This document shows, one piece after another, positions 1-7,311 of a stretch of DNA of 40,661 nucleotides (the first letter of the stretch is position 1; every line of letters starts with the position of its first letter). Position numbers and translations under genes: made by a program. Where the stretch lies: assembly GCA_001464425.1 (NCBI GenBank), contig LNEK01000031.1:1-40661 (forward strand), read 5' to 3'. Origin of the DNA: Alphaproteobacteria bacterium Ga0077535 (GTDB taxonomy: Bacteria; Pseudomonadota; Alphaproteobacteria; Caulobacterales; Aquidulcibacteraceae). Under the pieces are notes generated by a model. That model had not been told where the DNA came from. It saw only the letters and a program-made list of their open reading frames with translations, and searched no databases.

Positions 1-26
1 CGTCAGCGGGACATGCGCTTCAGGTC

Positions 27-587
27 GTGAACGATCCGGACGCGGACGTTGTCCGTCGTATCGGTGCGGGCGATGCGCGCGCCGCGGAAGCGCTTGTGCG
101 TACGCATCTCACCCGCATTCACTCCGTTGCGCAACGGATGCTTGGCGACGTCGCCGAGGCAGAGGACGTGGCGCAGGAGGTGTTTCTGCGGGCGTGGCGC
201 GAGGCGCCGAAATGGCGCCCAGGCCGCGCCAAGTTCGAGACTTGGATGCACCGGGTTGCGCTCAATTTGTGCTACGATCGGTTGCGCCGCCGTCGCGAAA
301 CGACAGATCCAGACGCGGGCGTAACCACACCCGATCCTTCGCCGGCGGCGGACGAAGTTTGGCTTGCGCGCCAGCGCGCGCTGCGAGTGCAAGCTGCGTT
401 GGCGGCCTTACCGGAGCGTCAGCGCGCCGCGATCGCGCTGTGTCATTTCGAGGAGATGTCGCAGGCCGATGCCGCCGCAGCGCTGGAGCTTAGCATCGAG
501 GCCTTGGAATCTTTGCTGGCGCGGGGCCGCCGAACGTTGCGGGCCTCGCTGGCCGATATGAGTGAGACAGGTAAAGGACATGGATAA
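27..587 (+). CDS. ECF-type RNA polymerase sigma factor
   Basis: A 186-residue sigma-70 family protein of the extracytoplasmic-function type. Region 2 lies at about residues 20-90, with the core-binding stretch DVAQEVFLRAW near 47-57. Region 4, a helix-turn-helix for -35 recognition, lies at about 118-175 and begins ALPERQR. The GTG at 27 is the first start visible. The frame stays open to the left edge, so the true start could lie outside the window. The gene ends 4 codons inside the next gene (its ATG is at 580), which suggests translational coupling to a membrane protein that may act as its anti-sigma factor. The family is clear; the signal it answers to is not. Confidence 0.88.
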   Translation: MNDPDADVVRRIGAGDARAAEALVRTHLTRIHSVAQRMLGDVAEAEDVAQEVFLRAWREAPKWRPGRAKFETWMHRVALNLCYDRLRRRRETTDPDAGVTTPDPSPAADEVWLARQRALRVQAALAALPERQRAAIALCHFEEMSQADAAAALELSIEALESLLARGRRTLRASLADMSETGKGHG

Positions 588-966
588 GCAGCGCTTTGAC
601 TCAATTGTCGCCGCCTATGGCGCCGATCCGCGGCGTTGGCCCGCCGTTGAGCGCGACGCTGCGCTCGCCTTTGCTGCCGAGGCCCAGCCGGATCTCGCCG
701 ATGCGCGCGCGCTCGACGCGCTGCTCGAACTGGCGCCGGCGCCGCAGCCGGCGAGCGATGTGCTCGCAACGCGGGTGCTGCACGATGCTGCTGGCGTTTC
801 GCGATGGCGTTTCGCGCCCGCCATGGCGCTGGCCGCGTGCATGGTGGCAGGCGTGCTTGTCGGCTATGGCGCGGGCGCACGGGCGCCGGCTAGTGACGGG
901 GTGGATTGGGTTTTGGCCGCTGCATTCGAGGGGCCGGACGACAATTGGATTGGGGACGGGTCATGA
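580..966 (+). CDS. single-pass membrane protein, possible anti-sigma factor
   Basis: A protein of about 128 residues. It has a soluble N-terminal part containing AYGADPRRWPA, a pattern I associate with small proteins beside alphaproteobacterial ECF sigma genes. One hydrophobic segment follows (FAPAMALAACMVAGVLVGYG, roughly residues 76-95), then a short tail. I chose ATG 580 because AAGGA lies just before it and the protein then starts MDKQRF; a GTG at 562 in the same frame is an alternative. It overlaps the sigma gene by 8 bases and the next gene by 4 (ATGA). The anti-sigma role is inferred from position and topology only; I see no zinc-binding anti-sigma motif. Confidence 0.7.
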   Translation: MDKQRFDSIVAAYGADPRRWPAVERDAALAFAAEAQPDLADARALDALLELAPAPQPASDVLATRVLHDAAGVSRWRFAPAMALAACMVAGVLVGYGAGARAPASDGVDWVLAAAFEGPDDNWIGDGS

Positions 967-1451
967 GCGCGGGCGGCTTTCCTTGGCGCACCGCGCTGTT
1001 TGTGTCGGTCGCGATCAATCTGGTTGTGATCAGTATCGCGACTGGCGCTTTTCTCTCCGGTGCTAGGCTTGAGCGTCCCAGCCAGGAGGCGCCGCTGGCG
1101 CGGCTAGCTGCGTCGCGGGCGTTTATGCAGGCGCTGCCTCCCGAGGCGCGTCGTGAGCTGCGTCGTGGGCTTGCCGGCTCGCTGTTGGATATACGCGAGC
1201 ATCGGCGCGCGTCCCAACGCGCACGTCTGGCTCTTTACGAGGCGGCGGGCGCAGAACCTTACGACGTCGTCCGTGTGCGCGCTGCGTTCGCGGACGTTCG
1301 TGCGGCGGATGCTGAGTTGGCGGCAAGCTTCCAGGATAGCGTCGCCGAAGCGCTCGGGCGCCTGAGCGCGGAAGAGCGTCGTCAAGCGCTGGATGCGATG
1401 ATGCGTCGCCAACAACGCCGCGGAATCAGCGAAAGTCGTGACAGCGACTAG
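963..1451 (+). CDS. membrane-anchored periplasmic metal-resistance/sensor-like protein
   Basis: A 162-residue protein with one N-terminal membrane segment (about residues 10-33). The rest is a charged, alanine- and arginine-rich helical domain in which LPPEARRELR and LSAEERRQALDAMM recur. That is the look of the periplasmic heavy-metal sensor family (CnrX/Metal_resist, Spy-like helical folds). ATG 963 overlaps the upstream stop as ATGA. With the ECF factor and the small membrane protein it forms a three-gene unit resembling the Cnr-type arrangement of sigma factor, membrane regulator and periplasmic sensor. No His- or Cys-rich metal site is evident, so the ligand cannot be named. Confidence 0.7.
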   Translation: MSAGGFPWRTALFVSVAINLVVISIATGAFLSGARLERPSQEAPLARLAASRAFMQALPPEARRELRRGLAGSLLDIREHRRASQRARLALYEAAGAEPYDVVRVRAAFADVRAADAELAASFQDSVAEALGRLSAEERRQALDAMMRRQQRRGISESRDSD

Positions 1452-1870
1452 ATGCGGGGCGCGTGTTAGACAGACGGGCGGCGGCGCGGAACTCGTGCGA
1501 TCGCAGTTTGTTGGGGCGCCCTGAAAACCGGGCGGCCTTGGTGTGCGTATGACGAGCTATGGCTGAAAACCACAAACCCCAAAATGGCTTGGCAACCGCA
1601 GCTGGCAAGGCAAACCAGCTTTGGGCTGACTAATTGGCGTTCGATCGGGCGGAAATGTTGATGCGGGTGTATTCATCAAGAACTTGAACGATGAACTCTG
1701 CCTCATCGGTATGGCCAATTCCGCTGCACCGTTCGGTGTCGCCACCTCGCAATATGGCGACCCGCTCACTGCGAGTACCGAGCTTCGCTGCAATTTCGGC
1801 CCGTAAGGAGGGGCGCGTGTCGTTGGTTAGCATAAAGGCAATCTTTCACGCCTAAGCAGACCCAACGCTC
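1452..1870. other. intergenic region without a convincing gene
   Basis: A stretch of 419 bases between the ECF unit and the repeat protein. It is less GC-biased than its surroundings around 1555-1640. I see no tRNA, rRNA, insertion sequence ends or long inverted repeats. The best open frame is on the minus strand at 1630-1833 (67 residues, start MLTNDTRPS, tail QVLDEYTRINIS). It only loosely recalls the C-terminal part of ExbD/TolR-like proteins and has a weak ribosome site, so I do not call it a gene. Confidence 0.5.
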
Positions 1871-2383
1871 ATGGCTTGGCTCTATCACCGCAAATATTTC
1901 GGTCCGGACCGCCGTGGCGGCCGTTTCGAAGTCCGTTTCCTCGATCGTCGCAAACGCGGCGACGAGGCGGCGGGCAGCAGGGTGTCCCTGCAGGCCGCGC
2001 TTCGCGATCTTTTCGAGCACGGTTTCCGTTGGGTGGATGTCGCCTCCTACTTTGGGCCTGATCGCCGCTCTGGCGCGTTCAGCCATTTTATTCTTGAGAG
2101 GCGGCGTCATCATGCGGCGGGTTCTCCTCCGCCACTGCACGCCGCGTTGCGGCAACTGCGCGTGCGGCTGCTCGACGTGGAAACTGCCGAAGGCCGGGAA
2201 GCGCTTAAGGAACGGCTGATCGCGACGGCGTTGCTTGCGGACGCCCAAGGGCGGACAGAGATCGGTGATCATTTGCTGAGCGTTGCCGAAATGCTGGCCG
2301 AACCGTGCGCGGATGTCGCTTCGGCGCTGCAGTCGAAATTGCTCGCGGCCGAGGCGATGCTGCACGATACCGTTAGAACTTAG
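1871..2383 (+). CDS. protein with two YFGPDRR-containing repeats, function unknown
   Basis: A 170-residue protein of unknown function. Two copies of a unit of about 39 residues can be aligned by eye. Both start YFGPDRR, continue through an aromatic stretch to a basic LDRRKR or LERRRH, then AAGS, and end in LQAALRDL or LHAALRQL (about residues 9-50 and 60-98). The last 70 residues are predicted helical. The repeats argue that this strand is coding, although a 199-residue antisense frame covers the same DNA. There is no obvious Shine-Dalgarno before ATG 1871. GPDRR motifs occur in various alphaproteobacterial regulatory proteins, but I cannot assign a family. Confidence 0.7.
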   Translation: MAWLYHRKYFGPDRRGGRFEVRFLDRRKRGDEAAGSRVSLQAALRDLFEHGFRWVDVASYFGPDRRSGAFSHFILERRRHHAAGSPPPLHAALRQLRVRLLDVETAEGREALKERLIATALLADAQGRTEIGDHLLSVAEMLAEPCADVASALQSKLLAAEAMLHDTVRT

Positions 2384-2468
2384 CGCCGCCCCGGCGCGGG
2401 TTTGTCGTCTGGTCAGCGCTGTAAAATGCGGGGAGCCTCCCTATTGTGATGGGGGGAGGACGGGTTCC

Positions 2469-3407
2469 TTGGATTTGAAAGACGTCATGCCGCCGTTTTT
2501 GAGCGTGCGCGTGTTCGAGGCTGCCGCGCGTTCGGCGAGCTTTGCGCGCGCAGCCGAAGAACTGGGCATCACTGCCGGGGCCGTGAGCCAGCACATCCGT
2601 GCGCTTGAGGAATTTGCCGGCCAGCCGCTGTTTCGGCGGCTCGGCCGCGGTGTTGAACTGACCGAAGCCGGGCAGGCGGCATATGGCCATGCCAGTGCTG
2701 CGATGGCGGAAATGCTGCAGGCTGGGCGGGCCATGCGAGCCAGCATGCGCGGGCGGCGCATCTCGCTTTCGACGGCGCCCTCGTTTGCCTCGAAGTGGCT
2801 GATCCCGCGCTTGAATCGGTTTCAAGACGCTTATCCAGATGTGGAAGTGCGAATGTCCGCCGATATGGGGCTGGTGGATTTTGCGGCGAGCGACATCGAT
2901 CTCGCCATCCGTTATGGGCCCGGCGGCTACGAGGGCCTCTATTGTGAGCGGCTTATGTCGGAATCCGTAGTCGTGGTGGGGAGCCCGCGGCTGCTCGCTG
3001 GCCGCCCGCCGATTACGAGTGCCGCCGACCTGATTGACCTGCCGCTCATCCACGATGAGTCGCCTGAGCGCGATCCATCGTGCCCGACCTGGACCATGTG
3101 GTTTGCGGCGCGCGGGCAAAAACGTCATGACGCCGAGCGTGGGCTCAGGTTCAACCAATCGAGTTTGGCGCTTGAGGCCGCTGCGGCAGGCAAGGGCTTG
3201 GTGCTGGCCAAACGCCAGCTTGCGTTGCGCGATATTGCCGAGGGGTTGCTAGTCTCGCCGCTGGCGCAGGCAGAAGATCCGGTGGGCTTTGCCTACTGGC
3301 TGGTGTGGCCGCGCGGGCGCCGGTTCGAGCCGGCCCAGGCCGCTTTCTTAGCGTGGCTGCGTGATCAAGTCATTGAAGGCGACTCCGTCGCCGATCAGAC
3401 CGCCTGA
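2469..3407 (+). CDS. LysR-family transcriptional regulator (GcvA-like)
   Basis: A 312-residue LysR-type regulator. The N-terminal winged helix-turn-helix covers about residues 10-70 (FEAAARSASFARAAEEL, ITAGAVSQHIRALEE). A substrate-binding domain follows, with the IDLAIRYGPGGY stretch typical of the GcvA branch. I chose TTG 2469 because GGAGGA at 2455-2460 sits 8 bases upstream; ATG 2487 would be seven residues in and lacks that site. It lies directly upstream of, and on the same strand as, the sulfate assimilation operon. Control of that operon is plausible, but the protein is GcvA-like rather than clearly CysB-like, so this is inference. Confidence 0.85.
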   Translation: MDLKDVMPPFLSVRVFEAAARSASFARAAEELGITAGAVSQHIRALEEFAGQPLFRRLGRGVELTEAGQAAYGHASAAMAEMLQAGRAMRASMRGRRISLSTAPSFASKWLIPRLNRFQDAYPDVEVRMSADMGLVDFAASDIDLAIRYGPGGYEGLYCERLMSESVVVVGSPRLLAGRPPITSAADLIDLPLIHDESPERDPSCPTWTMWFAARGQKRHDAERGLRFNQSSLALEAAAAGKGLVLAKRQLALRDIAEGLLVSPLAQAEDPVGFAYWLVWPRGRRFEPAQAAFLAWLRDQVIEGDSVADQTA

Positions 3408-3412
3408 GCCTC

Positions 3413-3429
3413 CTAAACATAGAGTTTAG
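3413..3429. promoter_or_regulatory. AT-rich inverted repeat upstream of cysI
   Basis: CTAAAC, 5 bases, GTTTAG: a perfect 6-bp inverted repeat in the 108-bp gap between the LysR gene and cysI. It stands out as AT-rich in GC-rich DNA. It could be an operator (LysR-type sites are AT-rich and dyadic) or a weak transcription stop for the LysR gene. There is no T-run after it, so an operator is slightly preferred. Confidence 0.35.
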
Positions 3430-3515
3430 CTTAGCGGGCTTCCTCGTTGCTTCGCAGGCGCCCACTCTTCGTTCCCGCTGGGTCCTTCGGCCCGACGGTC
3501 CGGGGCCCTTGCGCT

Positions 3516-5165
3516 ATGTATCGCTACGATGCCGTAGATCGTCTGATCGTCGAGGAACGCGTGGCGCAGTATCGCGACCAGACGCAGCGTTACCTTGCAG
3601 GATTGATTGACGAAGACGCGTTCAAGCCGCTGCGGCTGCAGAACGGGCTCTACATCCAGCGTTATGCTCCGATGCTGCGCATCGCCATTCCGTATGGCGT
3701 GCTCTCATCCGCGCAACTACGTACGTTGGCTTCGATCTCACGGCGCTACGACCGCGGCTACGGACACTTCACCACCCGCCAGAACATCCAGTTCAACTGG
3801 GTGAAGGTCGAGGAAGTCCCGGACATCTTGGCTGAGTTGGCGGCGATCAACATGCACGCGATCCAGACCAGCGGCTCGTGCGTGCGCAATGTGACGACCG
3901 ATGCGTTCGCGGGTGTTGCGGCGGACGAGGTTGTCGATCCGCGACCATACTGCGAACTGATGCGGCAATGGTCGACGCTGCACCCGGAGTTCGCGCATCT
4001 GCCGCGCAAATTCAAAGTGGCGTTCAATGGCGCCAAGGAAGATCGCGCCGCGACGCCAGTGCATGATCTGGCATTCGACCTCTACCGCGACGCGGAAGGC
4101 GAGGTGCGCCTGATTGTGAAGGTTGGCGGCGGGCAAGGGCGCACGCCGCGTCTTGCCTCGGTGATCAAGCGCGATCTGCACTGGAGCGAATTGCTGACCT
4201 ACAGCGAAGCGGTTTTGCGCGCCTACAACCGCATCGGCCGCCGTGACAACATCTACAAGGCGCGGATCAAAATACTCGTCGAAACCCTAGGCGCAGAGGC
4301 ATTCGCCCGTGAAGTAGAAGCGGACTGGGCGCATTTGCGCAATGGGCCGAACACGCTGACGCCCCAGGCGCTCACTCGCGTGGCGGCGCACTTCGACGAT
4401 CCAACGCTCGATGCGGCGCTGGAGAATACTCACCGCTTGCCGATCGCGGCTGGCTTCCGTGCTTGGCGCCAGCGGAATGTGGTGGCGCACCGCAATCCGG
4501 ATTATGCAGCCGTGGTCGTTAGCTTGAAGCGGGAGAGTGTTGCGCCCGGCGACGCCACCGCGGACGAAATGGATCAACTGGCCGATCTGGCCGAGCGCTA
4601 TAGCTTTGGCGAGATCCGCGTAACGCATCAGCAAAACTTGGTGCTGCCGAACGTTGCGCGGGCGCGCTTGCAGGACCTATGGGCCGAGCTGGAAGCGCAA
4701 AACCTAGGACGCGCAAATATCGGGCTTGCGTCCGATATTATCTGCTGCCCGGGCGGCGATTTCTGCTCCCTGGCCAATGCGAAATCCATCCCGCTCTCGG
4801 CTGCCATCGCCGCGCAGCTGGCCTCCATCGAGGATGAGATCGGCGCGCTCGCGATCAAAGTTTCGGGCTGCATCAATGCATGCGCGCACCACCATGTCGG
4901 TCATATTGGCGTACTTGGCGTCGAGAAGGCTGGTGAGGATTGGTATCAAGTTCTGCTGGGTGGCCGCGCCGACGGCGAGGGCAAGCTCGGCGTGCTGATT
5001 GGCAAGGCCGTGAGAGCCGAGGACGTGCCGTTGCTGATTGAGCGGCTGGCGCGCCATTATCTTGCAGTGCGGCGCAGCGGCGAGAGCTTCATCGAGGTGG
5101 TGGAGCGGTTGGGCGCGGATGCGTTTAAGGCGGCGCTTCGAGTTGAAGAAGAGGCGGCGGCATGA
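3516..5165 (+). CDS. cysI: siroheme sulfite reductase hemoprotein (CysI type)
   Basis: Reduces sulfite to sulfide with siroheme and a [4Fe-4S] cluster. The 549-residue protein carries the ligand pattern Cx5C (C411, C417, in CCPGGDFC) and Cx3C (C452, C456, in SGCINAC). It also has the family segments RYDRGYGHFTTRQNIQ and TSGSCVRNVT in the N-terminal half. ATG 3516 gives the usual MYRYDAVD start; frames opening at 3447 are upstream extensions. It heads the cys operon and overlaps the DUF934-CysH gene by 4 bases. The family also contains ferredoxin-nitrite reductases; the cys neighbours make sulfite the likely substrate. Electrons may come from the ferredoxin-NADP reductase encoded at 10656. Confidence 0.93.
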   Translation: MYRYDAVDRLIVEERVAQYRDQTQRYLAGLIDEDAFKPLRLQNGLYIQRYAPMLRIAIPYGVLSSAQLRTLASISRRYDRGYGHFTTRQNIQFNWVKVEEVPDILAELAAINMHAIQTSGSCVRNVTTDAFAGVAADEVVDPRPYCELMRQWSTLHPEFAHLPRKFKVAFNGAKEDRAATPVHDLAFDLYRDAEGEVRLIVKVGGGQGRTPRLASVIKRDLHWSELLTYSEAVLRAYNRIGRRDNIYKARIKILVETLGAEAFAREVEADWAHLRNGPNTLTPQALTRVAAHFDDPTLDAALENTHRLPIAAGFRAWRQRNVVAHRNPDYAAVVVSLKRESVAPGDATADEMDQLADLAERYSFGEIRVTHQQNLVLPNVARARLQDLWAELEAQNLGRANIGLASDIICCPGGDFCSLANAKSIPLSAAIAAQLASIEDEIGALAIKVSGCINACAHHHVGHIGVLGVEKAGEDWYQVLLGGRADGEGKLGVLIGKAVRAEDVPLLIERLARHYLAVRRSGESFIEVVERLGADAFKAALRVEEEAAA

Positions 5166-6394
5166 CGTTGTTGCTGTCTCTGGACGCGAACGGGCCGCGG
5201 ATTAGCGGCGAGGCCGAAGAGGTAACGCGTGCGCGGCCGGTCCCGGCCAATGATGGTCACGGCGATGTGCGCAAAAAGATCGTTCCGATCGTGCGGCCGC
5301 CAGCTGGGCCATCGCAGGCTGAATGGGAGGGTGGCCCCTGGCTCACGCTGCAGCAATGGATCGATGCGCCAGTAGCTGGCGCGGGGTTGTTGCTTCAGCC
5401 GGCCGATGACCCGCAGTCGCTCGCCGGTCGACTGGATGGCGTTGGAATCGTTGGCGTAGACTTTCCGCGCATTGGTGACGGGCGCGGGTACAGCCATGCC
5501 TTCATCCTGCGCCAGCGCCTGGGCTACCAAGGTCCGCTGCGAGCAATCGGGGCGGTGACGGCCGACCAAGTGTTCGCGCTTGAGCAAGTTGGCTTTGACT
5601 CATTTGCGTTGCGCGCTGACCAAAGCGCCGAGCCGGCGATCGCGGCGCTGAGTACCTATTCAGTCCCATACCTGACTGCGTTCCGCGATCGTGACGCTGC
5701 GGTGTTCGACGCGAAGGTGCGGCTGCTTGAGAAGGCGTTGATCGCTGTAGGGCAACGTCACGACCGCCCGGCGTTGGCGACGAGCCTCTCAGCGGAGGAC
5801 ATGGTGATCACCGACGTAATCGCTCGGCTGCGGTTGCCGATTGATGTGTTTACCCTGGATACGGGGCGCTTGCATGCTGAGACGCTGGCTCTGATTGAGC
5901 AAGTCGAGCAGCGCTATGGCATCGCAATCGTGCGCGCGAGGCCTGATTCAGAAGCGGTAGATGCGTACGTAGCAGCGTTCGGTGTCGATGGCTTTTATGA
6001 CGGGCTGGAGCAACGCAAAGCGTGCTGCGGTGCTCGCAAGGTGGCGCCGCTCAATGTGGCGTTGGCCGGACGCGATGCGTGGGTGACGGGACAGCGCCGC
6101 GATCAGGCGGCAACCCGCGTCTCACTCATGGAAGCGGAGCACGACGCCGCGCGCGACATGCAGAAATACAACCCGCTCGCCGATTGGAGTTGGGCGGACG
6201 TGCTCGCCTACGCGGCGTGGTTCGATTTTCCGATGAGCCCGCTTTATGCGCGCGGCTACGTTTCGATCGGGTGCGAGCCGTGCACGAAGGCGATCCGGCA
6301 GGGCGAAGATCCGCGCGCCGGACGGTGGTGGTGGGAGAGTCAGGACGGCAAAGAATGCGGCTTGCATACAAATCCGACGACGACGCGCCAGTGA
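5162..6394 (+). CDS. cysH: fused DUF934 - phosphoadenylyl/adenylyl-sulfate reductase
   Basis: A single 410-residue protein joins two parts that are usually separate genes. Residues about 35-165 are a DUF934 domain, with the signature DFPRIGDGRGYS, LRQRLGYQGPLRAIG and DQVFALEQVGFDSF. Residues about 170-410 are a CysH reductase (SLSAEDMV, LDTGRLHAET). The reductase has C288-C289 and C371-x2-C374, the four-cysteine set of the [4Fe-4S] APS-reductase type, and the catalytic C399 in ECGLH near the end. No APS kinase (CysC) is encoded nearby, consistent with APS as substrate. DUF934 is often linked to cysI and cysH in proteobacteria; its role is unknown to me. ATG 5162 overlaps the cysI stop. Confidence 0.92.
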   Translation: MTLLLSLDANGPRISGEAEEVTRARPVPANDGHGDVRKKIVPIVRPPAGPSQAEWEGGPWLTLQQWIDAPVAGAGLLLQPADDPQSLAGRLDGVGIVGVDFPRIGDGRGYSHAFILRQRLGYQGPLRAIGAVTADQVFALEQVGFDSFALRADQSAEPAIAALSTYSVPYLTAFRDRDAAVFDAKVRLLEKALIAVGQRHDRPALATSLSAEDMVITDVIARLRLPIDVFTLDTGRLHAETLALIEQVEQRYGIAIVRARPDSEAVDAYVAAFGVDGFYDGLEQRKACCGARKVAPLNVALAGRDAWVTGQRRDQAATRVSLMEAEHDAARDMQKYNPLADWSWADVLAYAAWFDFPMSPLYARGYVSIGCEPCTKAIRQGEDPRAGRWWWESQDGKECGLHTNPTTTRQ

Positions 6395-7311
6395 GCGGCG
6401 AAGCTTCGCCAGCGCCGGTTCGCGTGTCGGCGCGGCTTGAGCGGCTTGAGGCCGAAAGCGTCTATATTCTGCGCGAACTGTCGGGGTTTGCGCGGCCCGC
6501 TTTGCTGTTCTCGGGCGGCAAGGATTCGGCGGTGCTGCTGCACCTAGCGATCAAGGCGTTCGCGCCGCAGAAAGCGCCGTTCAAGTTGTTGCACATCGAT
6601 ACCGGACATAATTTTCCGGAGGTTCTGGCCTTCCGCGATACGAGAGCGCGACAAACCGGGTTGCAGCTGATTGTGCGCGACGTCGAGGACTCAATTCGCC
6701 GCGGCAGTGTGCGGATCGGTCCGGATGGCAGCCGCAACGCCGCGCAAGCGGTCACGCTGTTGGAGGCGCAACAGGAGTTTGAGTTTGACGCCTTGATCGG
6801 CGGCGCGCGGCGCGATGAGGAGCGGGCGCGGGCGAAGGAGCGTGTCTTCTCGCATCGCGACGCGTTCGGGGCTTGGCGCCCGCGTGCGCAACGGCCGGAG
6901 CTCTGGGGGCTTTTCAACCGGCACATCGGTGTCGGCGAACACATGCGCGTGTTTCCGCTGTCGAATTGGACTGAGGCAGATGTTTGGGCTTACATTATCC
7001 AGGAACAGATTGAGCTGCCGAGCCTCTATTATGCGCACGAGCGCGAGGTGGTGCGCCGCGATGGCTTCCTCTTCCCGGTGACCTCACTGACTCCCGCCGA
7101 GAACGGCGCCACGAGCGAGCGTATCGTTGTGCGCTTTCGCACCGTTGGCGACATCACCTGCACGTGCCCGGTGGAGAGCGAGGCAGGCAGCGCAGAGCAG
7201 GTGCTGGCGGAAACGTTGATCGCAACTGTTTCCGAGCGCGGCGCCACGCGCATGGACGATCGCGCCAACAGCGCGGCGATGGAACGCCGCAAGGTCGAGG
7301 GCTATTTCTGA
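6355..7311 (+). CDS. cysD: sulfate adenylyltransferase subunit 2
   Basis: Small catalytic subunit of ATP sulfurylase, which makes adenylyl sulfate (APS) from sulfate and ATP, driven by GTP hydrolysis in CysN. Typical features are RLERLEAESVYILREL, the PP-loop SGGKDSAVLLH, HIDTGHNFPE, GGARRDEERARAKER, the substrate loop FPLSNWTEADVWAYI, and the conserved end RKVEGYF. ATG 6355 (318 residues) has AGGA 9 bases upstream. GTG 6391, which overlaps the cysH stop as GTGA and lies 14 codons before the conserved region, is an alternative start. It is followed without a gap by cysN. Confidence 0.93.
   Translation: MRLAYKSDDDAPVSGEASPAPVRVSARLERLEAESVYILRELSGFARPALLFSGGKDSAVLLHLAIKAFAPQKAPFKLLHIDTGHNFPEVLAFRDTRARQTGLQLIVRDVEDSIRRGSVRIGPDGSRNAAQAVTLLEAQQEFEFDALIGGARRDEERARAKERVFSHRDAFGAWRPRAQRPELWGLFNRHIGVGEHMRVFPLSNWTEADVWAYIIQEQIELPSLYYAHEREVVRRDGFLFPVTSLTPAENGATSERIVVRFRTVGDITCTCPVESEAGSAEQVLAETLIATVSERGATRMDDRANSAAMERRKVEGYF

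Noticed and set aside
1766-2365. 199-residue open frame on the minus strand opposite the repeat protein
   Set aside because: Low-complexity, Arg/His-rich antisense look; the plus strand has an internal amino-acid repeat, which is stronger evidence of coding.
2283-2468. Upstream extension of the LysR gene to ATG 2283
   Set aside because: It would overlap the repeat protein by about 100 bases and lacks LysR similarity; a good GGAGGA stands 8 bases before TTG 2469.
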